Assembly: GCA_009744235.1 (NCBI GenBank)
Contig: WPHV01000005.1
Span: 62,001 to 126,000, forward strand
Direction of reading: 5' to 3'
Length of the DNA: 64,000 bases
From: Gillisella vitis
GTDB lineage: Bacteria; Pseudomonadota; Alphaproteobacteria; Rhizobiales; Rhizobiaceae
Below, in pieces: positions 35,701-47,274 of this stretch (positions are counted from its first letter, which is position 1; each line of letters starts with the position of its first letter). The notes under the pieces are model-generated. The model saw only the letters and a program-made list of their open reading frames with translations, was not told the origin of the DNA and searched no databases. Both the position numbers and the translations under genes were made by a program.

Positions 35701-36426
35701 TCAGGTTTTCTTTCTGAAAACCGAAATAACTGCGATCACCGCCAGAGCAAGCGCCAGACCGTACCAGGTCAAGGCATATTGCAGGTGACTATTGGGCAGG
35801 TCGATCATCGTGACACCGCCGATCGGCAGGCCGCCGGGCACCGGTGACGGCCCTGCATCCAGAAAGAACGGCAGAACCTTAGCCGCATCGATCCCGGTGC
35901 TGTCGGCCATGGCATCAAGATCTTTCCAATAAAACACATTCTTGGCGATATCGTTGTCAGGCACCAACCGGGAGGGCTTTTCCGCCAGTTTCGCCCGCGC
36001 CAGGCCGGTCACGCGCTGGAGGCCCAGCAATTGCCCACCCATGCGTGTCGAAGGCTCCTTCTTCTGCTCCGGCACAAAACCGCGATTGACGAAGAGAATA
36101 TGTCCATCGGCAAGCTGAAGCGGCGTGTAGATGTAAAAACCGGCATCGCCATCATAGGTCGCCAGGAAACGGCGTTCCTTGTCGTTGAGATAGGTGCCGG
36201 AGGCGGTCATGGCCCGGTAATCGACATCTCCACCACCGCGTGCCAGCGCATCGATGTCCTCGACGCTGGCTGGGGGCTGATGGCGGCGCGATTCGATATC
36301 GGCAATCAGGCCTTCCTTCCAGGCCAGACGATGCATTTGCCATGTGCCAAGCGAGACCAGCAGCGCCAGGGCGACCAGCACCAGAAAGCCGCTTGCGGCA
36401 AGCCTTACACGCGTCATCGCACCCAT
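35701..36426 (-). CDS. SURF1 family cytochrome oxidase assembly protein
   Basis: 241 residues. It has an N-terminal helix (SGFLVLVALALLVSLGTWQMHRLAWK, with the conserved G-W/Q-R-L pattern) and a C-terminal helix (YALTWYGLALALAVIAVISVF), with a periplasmic loop between (ILFVNRGFVP). SURF1 helps insert heme a into aa3 oxidase subunit I, whose genes lie upstream. The ATG at 36426 starts one base after the stop of DUF983; a later ATG at 36417 is also possible. Last gene of the oxidase cluster. Confidence 0.92.
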   Translation of the reverse strand: MGAMTRVRLAASGFLVLVALALLVSLGTWQMHRLAWKEGLIADIESRRHQPPASVEDIDALARGGGDVDYRAMTASGTYLNDKERRFLATYDGDAGFYIYTPLQLADGHILFVNRGFVPEQKKEPSTRMGGQLLGLQRVTGLARAKLAEKPSRLVPDNDIAKNVFYWKDLDAMADSTGIDAAKVLPFFLDAGPSPVPGGLPIGGVTMIDLPNSHLQYALTWYGLALALAVIAVISVFRKKT

Positions 36427-36427
36427 C

Positions 36428-36808
36428 CTACTCCCGGTCGATCTGGCCCGGATGGGCATTGTGCTTGTATTGCAAGGCAATCAACAGCGCCTTGATGGTA
36501 CGCAGCAGCCAGAGCGACAATCCGATCGCCAAAGGTCCAAACACCAGAAAATGGACCCACAATCCCGGCGAATACGTGACCTCGGTATAAAGCGCCAGGC
36601 CGACCACCAGAAAATCGGCGATCAGAATAACGAAAATCGACGCCCCATCGCCGGGATCGATGCTGCTGTAATCGAAGCCGCAGGCGCTACAGACGGGCTT
36701 CAGCTTGGTCAGTCCCTGAAAAAGCTTGCCCCGGCCGCAACGCGGGCAGGAAACCGAAAGGGCGGCCTGGACCGGTTCGACCGGCGGGAAATCGCTATTG
36801 CTGGCCAT
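36428..36808 (-). CDS. DUF983 zinc-ribbon membrane protein
   Basis: 126 residues. A zinc-ribbon CPRCGRGKLFQG ... CSACG (residues ~21-45) is followed by two membrane helices (GASIFVILIADFLVVGLALY and a second after residue ~85). DUF983 members regularly sit in aa3 oxidase clusters between coxC and SURF1, as here, pointing to a role in oxidase assembly. The role is inferred from context. Stop and SURF1 start are one base apart. Confidence 0.9.
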   Translation of the reverse strand: MASNSDFPPVEPVQAALSVSCPRCGRGKLFQGLTKLKPVCSACGFDYSSIDPGDGASIFVILIADFLVVGLALYTEVTYSPGLWVHFLVFGPLAIGLSLWLLRTIKALLIALQYKHNAHPGQIDRE

Positions 36809-36952
36809 GGCGTCGAGGTCCTCTTTGCATTCCAGAGTTTGTGAGATTCAGTTTAAACCACACAATCTCTCGCTTTTCGTGTTTCGTTTATCTTCTCGGG
36901 AACATCCGATTCCGTGCTCGGTACAGTCCTTAAGCCCAACTGCAAACAAGAA

Positions 36953-36973
36953 GGCGGCGCTCTTGACGCCGCC
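36953..36973 (-). terminator. Terminator downstream of coxC
   Basis: GGCGGCG and CGCCGCC form a perfect 7-bp stem with a 7-base loop; on the minus strand it is followed by TTCTTGTTTG. It lies about 75 bp beyond the coxC stop and before the DUF983 gene. Confidence 0.6.
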
Positions 36974-37000
36974 CTCGTTAAATCCAACTCGCTGGCGGTT

Positions 37001-37050
37001 AGAGCATTTCCAGACGCAAAACCGCACCGCACGTTTGCTGGAATGCTCTA
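37001..37050. repeat. Dispersed palindromic repeat, family A, copy 3
   Basis: AGAGCATTTCCAG and CTGGAATGCTCT form long inverted arms, with the family A core ACGTGCGG-TGCGGTTTTGCGTC between them on the minus strand. The repeat reaches into the coxC stop codon (TAG at 37048-37050), so the end of coxC is supplied by the repeat. Confidence 0.7.
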
Positions 37051-37926
37051 GCCATGCGCCAGCGGCGCACCCCATCCGCCCCAGATATAGATAGAGAAGA
37101 ACAGGAACAGCCAGACCACATCAACGAAGTGCCAATACCAGGCCGCTGCTTCAAAGCCGAAATGCTGCTTCGAGGTGAAATCGCCCTTCAGCGCCCGAAA
37201 CAGGCAGACCAGCAGGAAGATCGTGCCAACAAGGACGTGGAAACCGTGGAAGCCGGTGGCCATGAAGAAGGTCGCGCCGTAAATCGAGCTTTTGAACGCG
37301 AAAGGCGCATGCATATATTCATAGACCTGCACAAAGGAGAACAGCGCGCCGAGCACCACGGTCAGCGTCAGGCCGCTGATCATGCCCTTGCGGTCATTGT
37401 GCAGCAGAGCGTGATGCGCCCAGGTAACACAAGTGCCCGACAGCAGCAGGATGACGGTGTTATAGAGCGGCAAGTGCCAGGGATCGAGCACTTCGACGCC
37501 CTTTGGCGGCCATTGCCCGCCGGTAAACTCGACCCGCGATGCCTGGATGGCTTCATGGGGAAACAGGCTGGCATCGAAAAACGCCCAGAACCACGCAACG
37601 AAGAACATCACTTCAGACGCGATGAACATGATCATGCCATAGCGCAGATGCAGCGACACGACCCGCGTATGGTTGCCCTCATGGGCTTCCTTGATCGTAT
37701 CTGCCCACCAGCCGAACATGGTGAACAGGATGATGGCGAGGCCAATGTAGAACAGCCAGGGATGCGCCAGTTCCATGCCGAACAGCTTGAAAGAGCCGCC
37801 ATGCAGGTAACGCATATAGCCGACACCGCCAAAGGTCAGGATGAAGGCCCCGAGCGATGCCAGGATAGGCCATGGGCTCGGATCGATGATGTGATAGTCA
37901 TGATGTTTCTGATGGGCGTCGGCCAT
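37048..37926 (-). CDS. coxC: Cytochrome c oxidase subunit III
   Basis: 292 residues with seven membrane helices. Starts MADAHQKHHDYHIIDPSPWP; SEVMFFVAWFWAFFDASLFP and HGFHVLVGTIFLLVCLFRAL are conserved subunit III motifs (the Glu in the third helix is kept). Part of the aa3-type proton-pumping terminal oxidase in the inner membrane. It follows ctaG after about 140 bp and is followed by DUF983 and SURF1. Its stop codon lies in a family A repeat. Confidence 0.97.
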   Translation of the reverse strand: MADAHQKHHDYHIIDPSPWPILASLGAFILTFGGVGYMRYLHGGSFKLFGMELAHPWLFYIGLAIILFTMFGWWADTIKEAHEGNHTRVVSLHLRYGMIMFIASEVMFFVAWFWAFFDASLFPHEAIQASRVEFTGGQWPPKGVEVLDPWHLPLYNTVILLLSGTCVTWAHHALLHNDRKGMISGLTLTVVLGALFSFVQVYEYMHAPFAFKSSIYGATFFMATGFHGFHVLVGTIFLLVCLFRALKGDFTSKQHFGFEAAAWYWHFVDVVWLFLFFSIYIWGGWGAPLAHG

Positions 37927-38065
37927 GTCAGCAATCCCCGCTTGAAAACTCTCCTCAAGTGACCCGCCGCCTCTCGCCGCCGATCACTTCATCCCTTAAT
38001 TCCGGCAGTTTATTCCGGCCCTGGCTCCAATATGCGTCCACCGCTTTGATACGGCAGAAAGCTTA

Positions 38066-38683
38066 CTAAAGCTTAGGTTGAACGGTGGCCTTGTCCTGCG
38101 CAATCCCCGCCACCGGCTTTTCGCCGCCATGCGGATAGAATGTATAGGACAAGGTTACCGTTCCGATATTCTTGGTTTCCGGCTGCGCCATGATGTCGGG
38201 GTCGATATAGAAGACCACCGGCATGTCCAGCGTCTGGCCGGGCTGTAGCACCGTCTCGGTAAAGCAGAAGCACTCGATCTTGTTGAAATAGACCGCCGCT
38301 TCCATTGGAGTCACATTGAACACCGCCTGCCCCTTGGTCGTATAGGGCGAGCGATTGGTGACAGAATAATTGGCCTGAATGGTCTCGCCGATCCTTGGGG
38401 CAACAGAGGCCTGCATCGGCTTGAAATCCCAGTTCAAACCGGGCGAGACATTGGCATCGAAAGTGACAGTCATCTTGCGGTCGAGAATGACCGATGACGG
38501 CTGCTCGGCCCGCTGAGTGGTGCCGTTATAGCCGGTCAGCTGGCAATACATCCGGTAAAAAGGGGCCGCAGCAAAGCTCATGGCGGTGACGCCGCCGACA
38601 AACGCCAGGCAGGCGAAAAACACGGTCAGGTCCTTGCCCTTGCCGCGCCGTTCTTCTGCTTGCTTGCCTCCCGGTTCTGCCAT
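38066..38683 (-). CDS. ctaG: Cytochrome c oxidase assembly protein CtaG/Cox11
   Basis: 205 residues. A single N-terminal membrane anchor ([21 protein letters not shown]) and a periplasmic copper-binding domain. The copper cysteines are in [13 protein letters not shown] (anchor-proximal) and [18 protein letters not shown] (CFC). It delivers copper to CuB of subunit I. Located between the small cox ORF and coxC, all on one strand. Confidence 0.96.
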   Translation of the reverse strand: MAEPGGKQAEERRGKGKDLTVFFACLAFVGGVTAMSFAAAPFYRMYCQLTGYNGTTQRAEQPSSVILDRKMTVTFDANVSPGLNWDFKPMQASVAPRIGETIQANYSVTNRSPYTTKGQAVFNVTPMEAAVYFNKIECFCFTETVLQPGQTLDMPVVFYIDPDIMAQPETKNIGTVTLSYTFYPHGGEKPVAGIAQDKATVQPKL

Positions 38684-38826
38684 GGCTCGTTCCTCCCGTG
38701 CCGCTGCTTGAATGGTATGCGTATGTCAACGTCTGCGTTTCAAAACCCGGCTATCGGCTTCTCTCACTTGAGCATTTCCAGTCTGCGCATCGCCAAATGA
38801 CGAGCCATGCGCAAATCAGATCATGC

Positions 38827-38964
38827 TCATTGTCCCATGCCGCTAATCTTCACCAACGTCACGAGGTAAAACAACACGACAAGTCCGGCCAAGACCAGGC
38901 CCAGCGCTATATTGCGACCCCGTCTCGATTTTCTCTGGGCTTCCGTCAGCTTGACCGTTTCCAT
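38827..38964 (-). CDS. Small single-pass membrane protein of the oxidase cluster
   Basis: 45 residues (begins [18 protein letters not shown], then a hydrophobic helix IALGLVLAGLVVLFYLVTLV). The basic stretch before the helix fits an inner-membrane anchor with its N-terminus inside. The ATG shares its A with the ctaB stop (TGATG), so it is translationally coupled. A short ORF of this kind is usual between ctaB and ctaG in alphaproteobacteria and is often annotated as hypothetical (CoxF-like). Role in oxidase assembly or subunit IV-like is inferred from position only. Confidence 0.8.
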   Translation of the reverse strand: METVKLTEAQRKSRRGRNIALGLVLAGLVVLFYLVTLVKISGMGQ

Positions 38965-39920
38965 CACAGCGCTCCCGATGCATGAGCGATAAGGCTCGCC
39001 GCATAATGGTCGACCAGCAGGGCTGAAAACACCGCAAACAGGTAGAAAATCGAATAGGCGAACATCTTGCGGGCCGGCGCCATGCGCTCATCGCCCTCTG
39101 GCATCCGCCAGACAACAACGGAACAGGCAACGAAGACGGCACTCAGCACGCCAGCCACCAGCCCGTACCAGAGCGAAGCAAGCCCGGTGAAAGCCGGTGC
39201 CACGGCAAAGATACCGGTCAGCACCGCATAGACGAACATCTGCCGCTTGGTCGAGGTTTCACCCGCCACATTCGGCATCATCGGCACGCCAACCGAACCG
39301 TAATCGCGCATCTTGTAGAGCGCCAGGGCCCAGAAATGTGCTGGCGTCCACAGGAAGATCACCATGAACAGAATGATGCTATCCAGCGACACGCCACCAG
39401 TCACGCAGGCCCAGCCGATCATCGGCGGAAAGGCACCCGATGCGCCGCCAATGACTATATTCTGCGGGGTCGAGCGCTTCAGCCACATCGTATAGACGAC
39501 AGCGTAAAACAGGATGGTGAAGGCCAGAAAGGCGGCGGCGAACCAATTGACCGCGAGGCCAAGAATCGAGACCGAAAAGACCGACAGCGTGATGCCGAAG
39601 GCCAGCGCCTCCTGCGGACGGATACGGCCTGCCGGGATGGGGCGGCGCGCCGTGCGGGTCATCACCGCATCGATATCGGCATCATACCACATATTGAGAG
39701 CGCCGGAGGCGCCAGCCCCAACCGCAATGCACAGGATGGCAATGACACCCAGAATGGGGTTGATCGTGCCTGGTGCCAGCACCAGACCTGCGAAGGCCGT
39801 GAACACCACAAGCGACATCACCCGCGGCTTTAAAAGCGCGAAGAAATCCTTCGCGCCCGCTTCGGACAGACAGATCTCACTGTCCAGACCGATGATGTTG
39901 CTGTTGTCTATGGCTGCCAT
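38964..39920 (-). CDS. ctaB: Protoheme IX farnesyltransferase
   Basis: 318 residues, UbiA-type prenyltransferase with nine membrane helices. It converts heme b to heme o for aa3 oxidase. The Asp-rich motif [15 protein letters not shown] and the [21 protein letters not shown] signature are clear. I start at MAAIDNSN (39920), which has AGGACAG before it; an ATG seven codons up (39941) is possible. Sits between coxA and the small ORF. Confidence 0.96.
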   Translation of the reverse strand: MAAIDNSNIIGLDSEICLSEAGAKDFFALLKPRVMSLVVFTAFAGLVLAPGTINPILGVIAILCIAVGAGASGALNMWYDADIDAVMTRTARRPIPAGRIRPQEALAFGITLSVFSVSILGLAVNWFAAAFLAFTILFYAVVYTMWLKRSTPQNIVIGGASGAFPPMIGWACVTGGVSLDSIILFMVIFLWTPAHFWALALYKMRDYGSVGVPMMPNVAGETSTKRQMFVYAVLTGIFAVAPAFTGLASLWYGLVAGVLSAVFVACSVVVWRMPEGDERMAPARKMFAYSIFYLFAVFSALLVDHYAASLIAHASGAL

Positions 39921-39993
39921 TATGCTGTCCTGACCTGTCATGTTCTCAACGCCGCAGCGGCTTCATCCACGGCGTTGATGGCTTTTTTTAAGT

Positions 39994-42650
<2,657 letters not shown>

Positions 42651-43207
42651 GGTTGCCTCTCCCTCCCGCGTTTGACCCAAATCAATGGCAAACGCACAAT
42701 CCCTGATATGATACTAATTTAAAATCACAATTTTGCCAATTTCGCAACAACCGTACGTCCATGCCGCTGCGGCATTTTTGCTCATCCCACAGAGATCGCC
42801 ATAAAGATTCAGGCGGAACTGGCGCAACTCCCGGCCCTGCGCTGCAAATGTCAGTACGCGCTTTGCGGGCAATGCCAGAGAAGATTCTCCTGAAATCTCG
42901 TCACCGCAGGAACCTGAACTGGGTCTCACCCTGATCGCAACACAGGCAAACACCCCAATTATGCCGCACTCGGCTGGAAAGGAGAATGTCAATAGTCAGC
43001 CCATCTCCGGTTTTCGTCTTGTCCAGTCTTGGGCCAGGCCTTTTATCGGTCGGGCCAATAACCGCAGATTGGATTTGTTTCGACGATCATCGCAGGTTAC
43101 AGGAAGATACAGCGCGCATAGCGCAAGGATGTCGAAGGCCTTAGCCCTTGATCCTTTGTGCGGCGCAGGCGAGAATAACAAGATTGAACAGAATTCCAGA
43201 GGTATCC
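42651..43207. other. Intergenic region between coxB and ialB
   Basis: 557 bp between divergent genes. It must carry the coxB promoter (minus) and that of the IalB-like gene (plus). A terminator-like element at 42761-42779 points rightwards with no annotated gene before it. I see no convincing ORF or RNA gene. Confidence 0.5.
42761..42779 (+). terminator. Orphan terminator-like hairpin upstream of coxB
   Basis: ATGCCGCTGCGGCAT followed by TTTT: a short stem (ATGCC/GGCAT, 5-base loop) and T-run on the plus strand, about 110 bp beyond the coxB start. No gene on the plus strand precedes it. Confidence 0.4.
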
Positions 43208-43747
43208 ATGGGTTTCCAGAGAATGTTGCGGGCTAGACTTGTCGCGGCGGGGCTCGTTGCGGCAGGGTTTGCAACAGCATTGCAGGCGGGCGCAGCGCTG
43301 GCACAACAGCCGCAGGCAGGCACGGTGCGCTCCAATCACGGCGCCTGGTCGATCATTTGCGATACGCCTGCCGGTACCTCGCAGGAGCAATGCGCCCTGA
43401 TGCAGAATGTGATCGCCGAGGACCGCCCCGAAGTGGGACTGTCCGTGGTGGTGCTGAAGACCGCCGACCGCAAGGCCCGCATCCTGCGTATTCTGGCGCC
43501 GCTTGGCGTGCTGTTGAAGGACGGCATGGAGCTTTACGTTGACAATAATAATGTCGGCCGGGCTTTCTTCACCCGCTGCTTTGCCGAGGGCTGCTATGTT
43601 GAAGTGGAAATCGACGATCAGTTGATGAAAGTGCTGCGTTCGGGCAAAAGCGCCGTGTTTGCAGTGCGCGAATCCTCTGATCAGGACCGGGTCGGTATTC
43701 CCGTCGAGCTGAACGGCTTTGGCGAAGGCTACGACGCCCTGCCCTGA
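43208..43747 (+). CDS. Invasion-associated locus B (IalB) family protein
   Basis: 179 residues starting MGFQRML with AGAGG before the ATG. A signal peptide ends ALAQ (~33). The IalB domain shows SNHGAWSIICDTPAG, EQCALMQNV and a pair of cysteines in TRCFAEGCYVEVEID. The family is widespread in rhizobia and Bartonella; it is periplasmic and its biochemical role is unknown. The name refers to red-cell invasion in Bartonella, not to a function here. Confidence 0.87.
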   Translation: MGFQRMLRARLVAAGLVAAGFATALQAGAALAQQPQAGTVRSNHGAWSIICDTPAGTSQEQCALMQNVIAEDRPEVGLSVVVLKTADRKARILRILAPLGVLLKDGMELYVDNNNVGRAFFTRCFAEGCYVEVEIDDQLMKVLRSGKSAVFAVRESSDQDRVGIPVELNGFGEGYDALP

Positions 43748-43840
43748 GTAAGGAGCTGTCTGGCATCGGCCCTTGCCCCATCGGTTCAGTGCAATTACAT
43801 GGGGCCGATGAAATGGGAACCACAAGCCAAGGAGATCCCG

Positions 43841-45256
43841 ATGACCACCGACCTCATCAGCCTGTTCGATTGCGACGAGCGCAGCCTGTCGAAAGCCGTC
43901 GCCTCGGCGCTGGAGGGATCGGATGACGGCGAATTGTATATTGAACATGCCCAGGCCGAATCACTGTCCTTCGACAATGGCCGCCTGAAGGGCGGCAGCT
44001 TTAACACCGACCAGGGATTTGGCCTGCGCTCGGTGGCAGGCGAAGCGGTGGGTTATGCCCATTCCGGCGAATTGTCGCTATCGGCACTCGGTCGCGCCGC
44101 TGACGCCGTCAAGGCCGTTACCCATGGCTATAGCGGCTCCTATGCCAGCGCCCCGCAGCGTACCAATGTCCGGCTCTATGGCGACGAAAATCCGATTGGC
44201 AGCCCGACCTTCGAGGAAAAAGTAGCGCTTCTGTCGGAAATCGACGCCTATCTGCGCGCCAAAGACCCGAAAGTGCGCCAGGTCTCCGCCTCGATTGCCG
44301 CCAGCTGGCAGGTGGTGGAAATCCTGCGCGCCGATGGCCACCGGGTCCGCGACGTGCGTCCGATGACCCGCATGAATATTTCCGTGGTGACCGGCCAGGG
44401 CGAGCGGCAGGAATCCGGCTCCTTCGGCACGGGCGGGCGAATGTCCTTTGCCGATTTCCTGAATGATGAAAGCTGGAAGGCAGGCGCTGATGATGCGCTG
44501 CGCCAGGCGCTGGTCAATCTGGAGGCCATCGAGGCTCCGGCTGGCAGCATGGACGTCGTGCTCGGCAATGGCTGGCCGGGCGTGATGCTGCATGAAGCCG
44601 TCGGCCATGGGCTGGAAGGCGATTTCAACCGCAAGAAAACCTCGGCCTTCGCCGGACTGTTAGGCGAAATGGTTGCTGCCCCCGGCGTGACCGTGGTCGA
44701 TGATGGCACAATCAACAACCGGCGCGGCTCCATCACTGTCGATGACGAAGGCACGCCGTCGGCCTATAACGTGCTGATCGAAAACGGCCGGCTGGTCGGC
44801 TATATGCAGGACCGCCAGAATGCCCGACTGATGGGCATGACACCAACCGGCAATGGCCGCCGCCAGGGCTATGCCCACCAGCCGATGCCACGCATGACCA
44901 ATACCTACATGCTGTCAGGCGACAAAAGCCCGGAGGAAATCATCGCTTCGGTCAAGAAGGGCATCTATGCCGTGTCCTTCGGCGGCGGTCAGGTGGATAT
45001 CACCTCGGGCAAATTCGTGTTCGGCTGCACCGAAGCCTATATGATCGAGGATGGCAAGATTGGCGCGCCGGTCAAGGGCGCCATGCTGATCGGCAACGGA
45101 CCGGAAGCGATGAAACGGGTGTCGATGATCGGCAACGACATGAAACTCGACACCGGCATCGGCAATTGCGGCAAGGCTGGCCAATGGGTTCCGGTCGGCG
45201 TCGGCCAGCCGCATCTGCGGATGGATCAGATCACGGTGGGTGGTACGCGGGCGTAA
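43841..45256 (+). CDS. tldD: Metalloprotease TldD
   Basis: 471 residues from MTTDLISLFD, with AAGGAGATCCCG ahead of the ATG. The zinc motif HExxxH is HEAVGH (~residue 249). Typical TldD blocks: YIEHAQAESLSFDNG, GFGLRSVAGEAVGYAHSGE, MGMTPTGNGRRQGY, IYAVSFGGGQVDITSGKF. TldD with PmbA/TldE forms a protease that matures small peptides such as microcins and CcdA; the partner gene is not in this window. Confidence 0.96.
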   Translation: MTTDLISLFDCDERSLSKAVASALEGSDDGELYIEHAQAESLSFDNGRLKGGSFNTDQGFGLRSVAGEAVGYAHSGELSLSALGRAADAVKAVTHGYSGSYASAPQRTNVRLYGDENPIGSPTFEEKVALLSEIDAYLRAKDPKVRQVSASIAASWQVVEILRADGHRVRDVRPMTRMNISVVTGQGERQESGSFGTGGRMSFADFLNDESWKAGADDALRQALVNLEAIEAPAGSMDVVLGNGWPGVMLHEAVGHGLEGDFNRKKTSAFAGLLGEMVAAPGVTVVDDGTINNRRGSITVDDEGTPSAYNVLIENGRLVGYMQDRQNARLMGMTPTGNGRRQGYAHQPMPRMTNTYMLSGDKSPEEIIASVKKGIYAVSFGGGQVDITSGKFVFGCTEAYMIEDGKIGAPVKGAMLIGNGPEAMKRVSMIGNDMKLDTGIGNCGKAGQWVPVGVGQPHLRMDQITVGGTRA

Positions 45257-45262
45257 TGGAAA

Positions 45263-46189
45263 ATGCCGACGTCAGTGCTGCTTAAAAACTATGATCCGGC
45301 CTGGCCTCGCCATTTCGCCAAGGTCGCGGATGAGCTGTGCCAGCTTCTCGACATTCCCCTATCGGCGCTTGAACATGTCGGAAGCACGGCTGTTCCAGGG
45401 CTCAACGCCAAGCCGATTATTGACATCGACATCACCGTGCCGGATGGTGCCGCGATTGCAGAGATGGCTGCCACGCTGGAGACAGCTGGCTATACGCCCC
45501 GTGGATCGCGCCATGGCGACGGGGTCTTTGCCTTCGTTATGAATGACAGTCCCGGCAGGCGGGTCTATCTCTGCCCGGAGGGTAGCCAAACCCATTCGGG
45601 CCGCATCGCGTTTCGTGATGCCCTGCGGAAAAGCACCGAGCTTTCCTACGTTTATGGCCTTTTGAAGCAGGAACTGGCCGCGCTTTATCCTCAGGATGGC
45701 GATCTATATACCCAGGCAAAGGGTCGGTTTATTCGGACCGTTACGGACACCCACGCCGCAAAAGACATTGCACTTGTTCCAGAATTCGCCGTCACCGACT
45801 GGCAGGCAAGCCGGGCCTTCTATACGCAGTTGCTCGGCTTTTCCATCGCCTATGAGCGGCCCGAAGAAGGCTTCAGCTATCTGACATTGGGCGGTGCCGC
45901 GCTGATGATCGACCAGATCGGCCTCGGCCGCACCTTCGAAATCGACGGCGCTCCGCCGGAACGACCGTTCGGACGCGGGCTGAATGTCCAGATCCAGGTC
46001 GAGGATGTCGACGTTATTATGCAACGGCTCGCCCAGGCAGGCATTGGGCTTTATCTGCCGCTCGAAGAGAAATGGTACCGCAAGGACACGCTGGAGCTTG
46101 GCAACCGGCAATTCGTGGTGGCCGACCCAGACGGCTATCTGTTGCGGTTCTATCAGGATCTCGGGGCGCGACCGGTCGAGGCGGAATGA
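45263..46189 (+). CDS. GrpB (nucleotidyltransferase fold) fused to a VOC/bleomycin-resistance domain
   Basis: 308 residues. Residues ~1-165 match the GrpB/UPF0157 family (EHVGSTAVPGLNAKPIIDIDI is the hallmark of this nucleotidyltransferase fold). After a short linker, residues ~170-305 form a VOC (glyoxalase/bleomycin-binding) domain (PEFAVTDWQASRAFYTQLLGFS; LEVADPDGYLLRFYQ-like ending, with FVVADPDGYLLRFYQ). The fused form has no fixed function; a resistance or small-molecule-modifying role is a guess. It starts 6 bp after tldD and overlaps the next gene by four bases. Confidence 0.85.
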   Translation: MPTSVLLKNYDPAWPRHFAKVADELCQLLDIPLSALEHVGSTAVPGLNAKPIIDIDITVPDGAAIAEMAATLETAGYTPRGSRHGDGVFAFVMNDSPGRRVYLCPEGSQTHSGRIAFRDALRKSTELSYVYGLLKQELAALYPQDGDLYTQAKGRFIRTVTDTHAAKDIALVPEFAVTDWQASRAFYTQLLGFSIAYERPEEGFSYLTLGGAALMIDQIGLGRTFEIDGAPPERPFGRGLNVQIQVEDVDVIMQRLAQAGIGLYLPLEEKWYRKDTLELGNRQFVVADPDGYLLRFYQDLGARPVEAE

Positions 46190-46440
46190 AGCGGCGGCGG
46201 TTCCAAGTCGGCATTGGCGCTTGGATCGCCGCCCTGTCGCTGCTGCTCACAAGGCTCTGGCTGTCTTATCCCAATGTAGCGCCCTTACCGAGATCGCTTG
46301 CCGAATATCTCGTTCAGCTCTATGGAGCACAGAATGCCGAGCAGGTCGCCGATCTGGAGATCCTTATCGGTCTGGCGATCACTCTGCCGACTGTCTCTTT
46401 CCTGACGTTCCTGATGATTCTGATATTTCGACGACGCTGA
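46186..46440 (+). CDS. Small two-helix membrane protein
   Basis: 84 residues; not recognised. It begins MKRRRFQVGIGAWIAALSLLL and ends with a second hydrophobic helix LAITLPTVSFLTFLMILIF followed by RRR. Two membrane helices with positive ends. Start overlaps the GrpB-VOC stop (ATGA), so it is translated with it. Function unknown. Confidence 0.65.
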   Translation: MKRRRFQVGIGAWIAALSLLLTRLWLSYPNVAPLPRSLAEYLVQLYGAQNAEQVADLEILIGLAITLPTVSFLTFLMILIFRRR

Positions 46441-46450
46441 AATTGGACCA

Positions 46451-47110
46451 ATGCTCATGCTCCCACGCACTCCCAAAGCCGTTATCTTCGACATGGATGG
46501 TCTCATCCTCGACAGCGAAATCCTCTATCGTAAATCGGTGATTTCGGCAGGTGAGCAAGAAGGACTGCATGTCGGGCCATCGGTCTATGAAGGCATGCTG
46601 GGCCGCCCCTGGGACGGGATCGTGCATTTACTGAAGGACCATTATGGGCCGGATTTTGACGCTGAAGCCTTTCGGGCAGTATGGGTGGACCATTTTGATC
46701 GGTTGACCGCCCTGGAACTGAAGCTAAAGGCGGGTGTGGTGGCCCTGCTCGATATGCTGGATACCAAGTTCATTCCACGGGCTATCTGCACATCTTCCGC
46801 ACATTCCCAAGTGCAGCACCATCTTTCCGGCTTTGGCATTCGAGAGCGGTTCGATCACGTGGTTGCTTTAGGCGACTACGCAAGGGGCAAGCCTGCGCCG
46901 GACCCATATCTAACCGCTGCCGAGCGGCTTGGAATCGCACCGGCCGATTGTTTGGCATTGGAAGATTCCCACAACGGCATCCGCTCGGCAGCCTCGGCGG
47001 GCATGATGGCGGTGATGGTACCCGATCTCCTGGCCCCGACCGATGAAATTCGGGCGCTGGCAACATTGGTCATCGATGATCTGCACCAATGCTGCGGCTT
47101 TTTTGCATAA
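46451..47110 (+). CDS. HAD-superfamily phosphatase (beta-PGM-like)
   Basis: 219 residues. Motif I DMDGLILDSE (Asp14, Asp16), motif II CTSSAHSQ, motif III GKPAPDPYL and motif IV ALEDSHNGIRSAASAGM. A subfamily IA sugar-phosphate phosphatase or phosphoglucomutase-like enzyme; the cap domain lies in residues ~20-95. Starts 10 bp after the small membrane protein. Substrate unknown. Confidence 0.88.
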   Translation: MLMLPRTPKAVIFDMDGLILDSEILYRKSVISAGEQEGLHVGPSVYEGMLGRPWDGIVHLLKDHYGPDFDAEAFRAVWVDHFDRLTALELKLKAGVVALLDMLDTKFIPRAICTSSAHSQVQHHLSGFGIRERFDHVVALGDYARGKPAPDPYLTAAERLGIAPADCLALEDSHNGIRSAASAGMMAVMVPDLLAPTDEIRALATLVIDDLHQCCGFFA

Positions 47111-47274
47111 CGCGCTTTCGGAACGCCAAATACTATAACTTTGGTAGCGCTCCGCACTTCAGATACTCCGCATAATCTTCAAGCCACAGACAAGCTTCTG
47201 GCCTTAGACCTACGGCATGCCATCGGGTTATAGCGCGGTGCAAACTGCGTCCGTATCTTGCCAGGAGTTCACAG

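Noticed and set aside
38766..38830. Possible fourth copy of the family A repeat
   Set aside because: It has GAGCATTTCCAG and ends with a TGCTCA, but the central core words are missing, so I do not count it.
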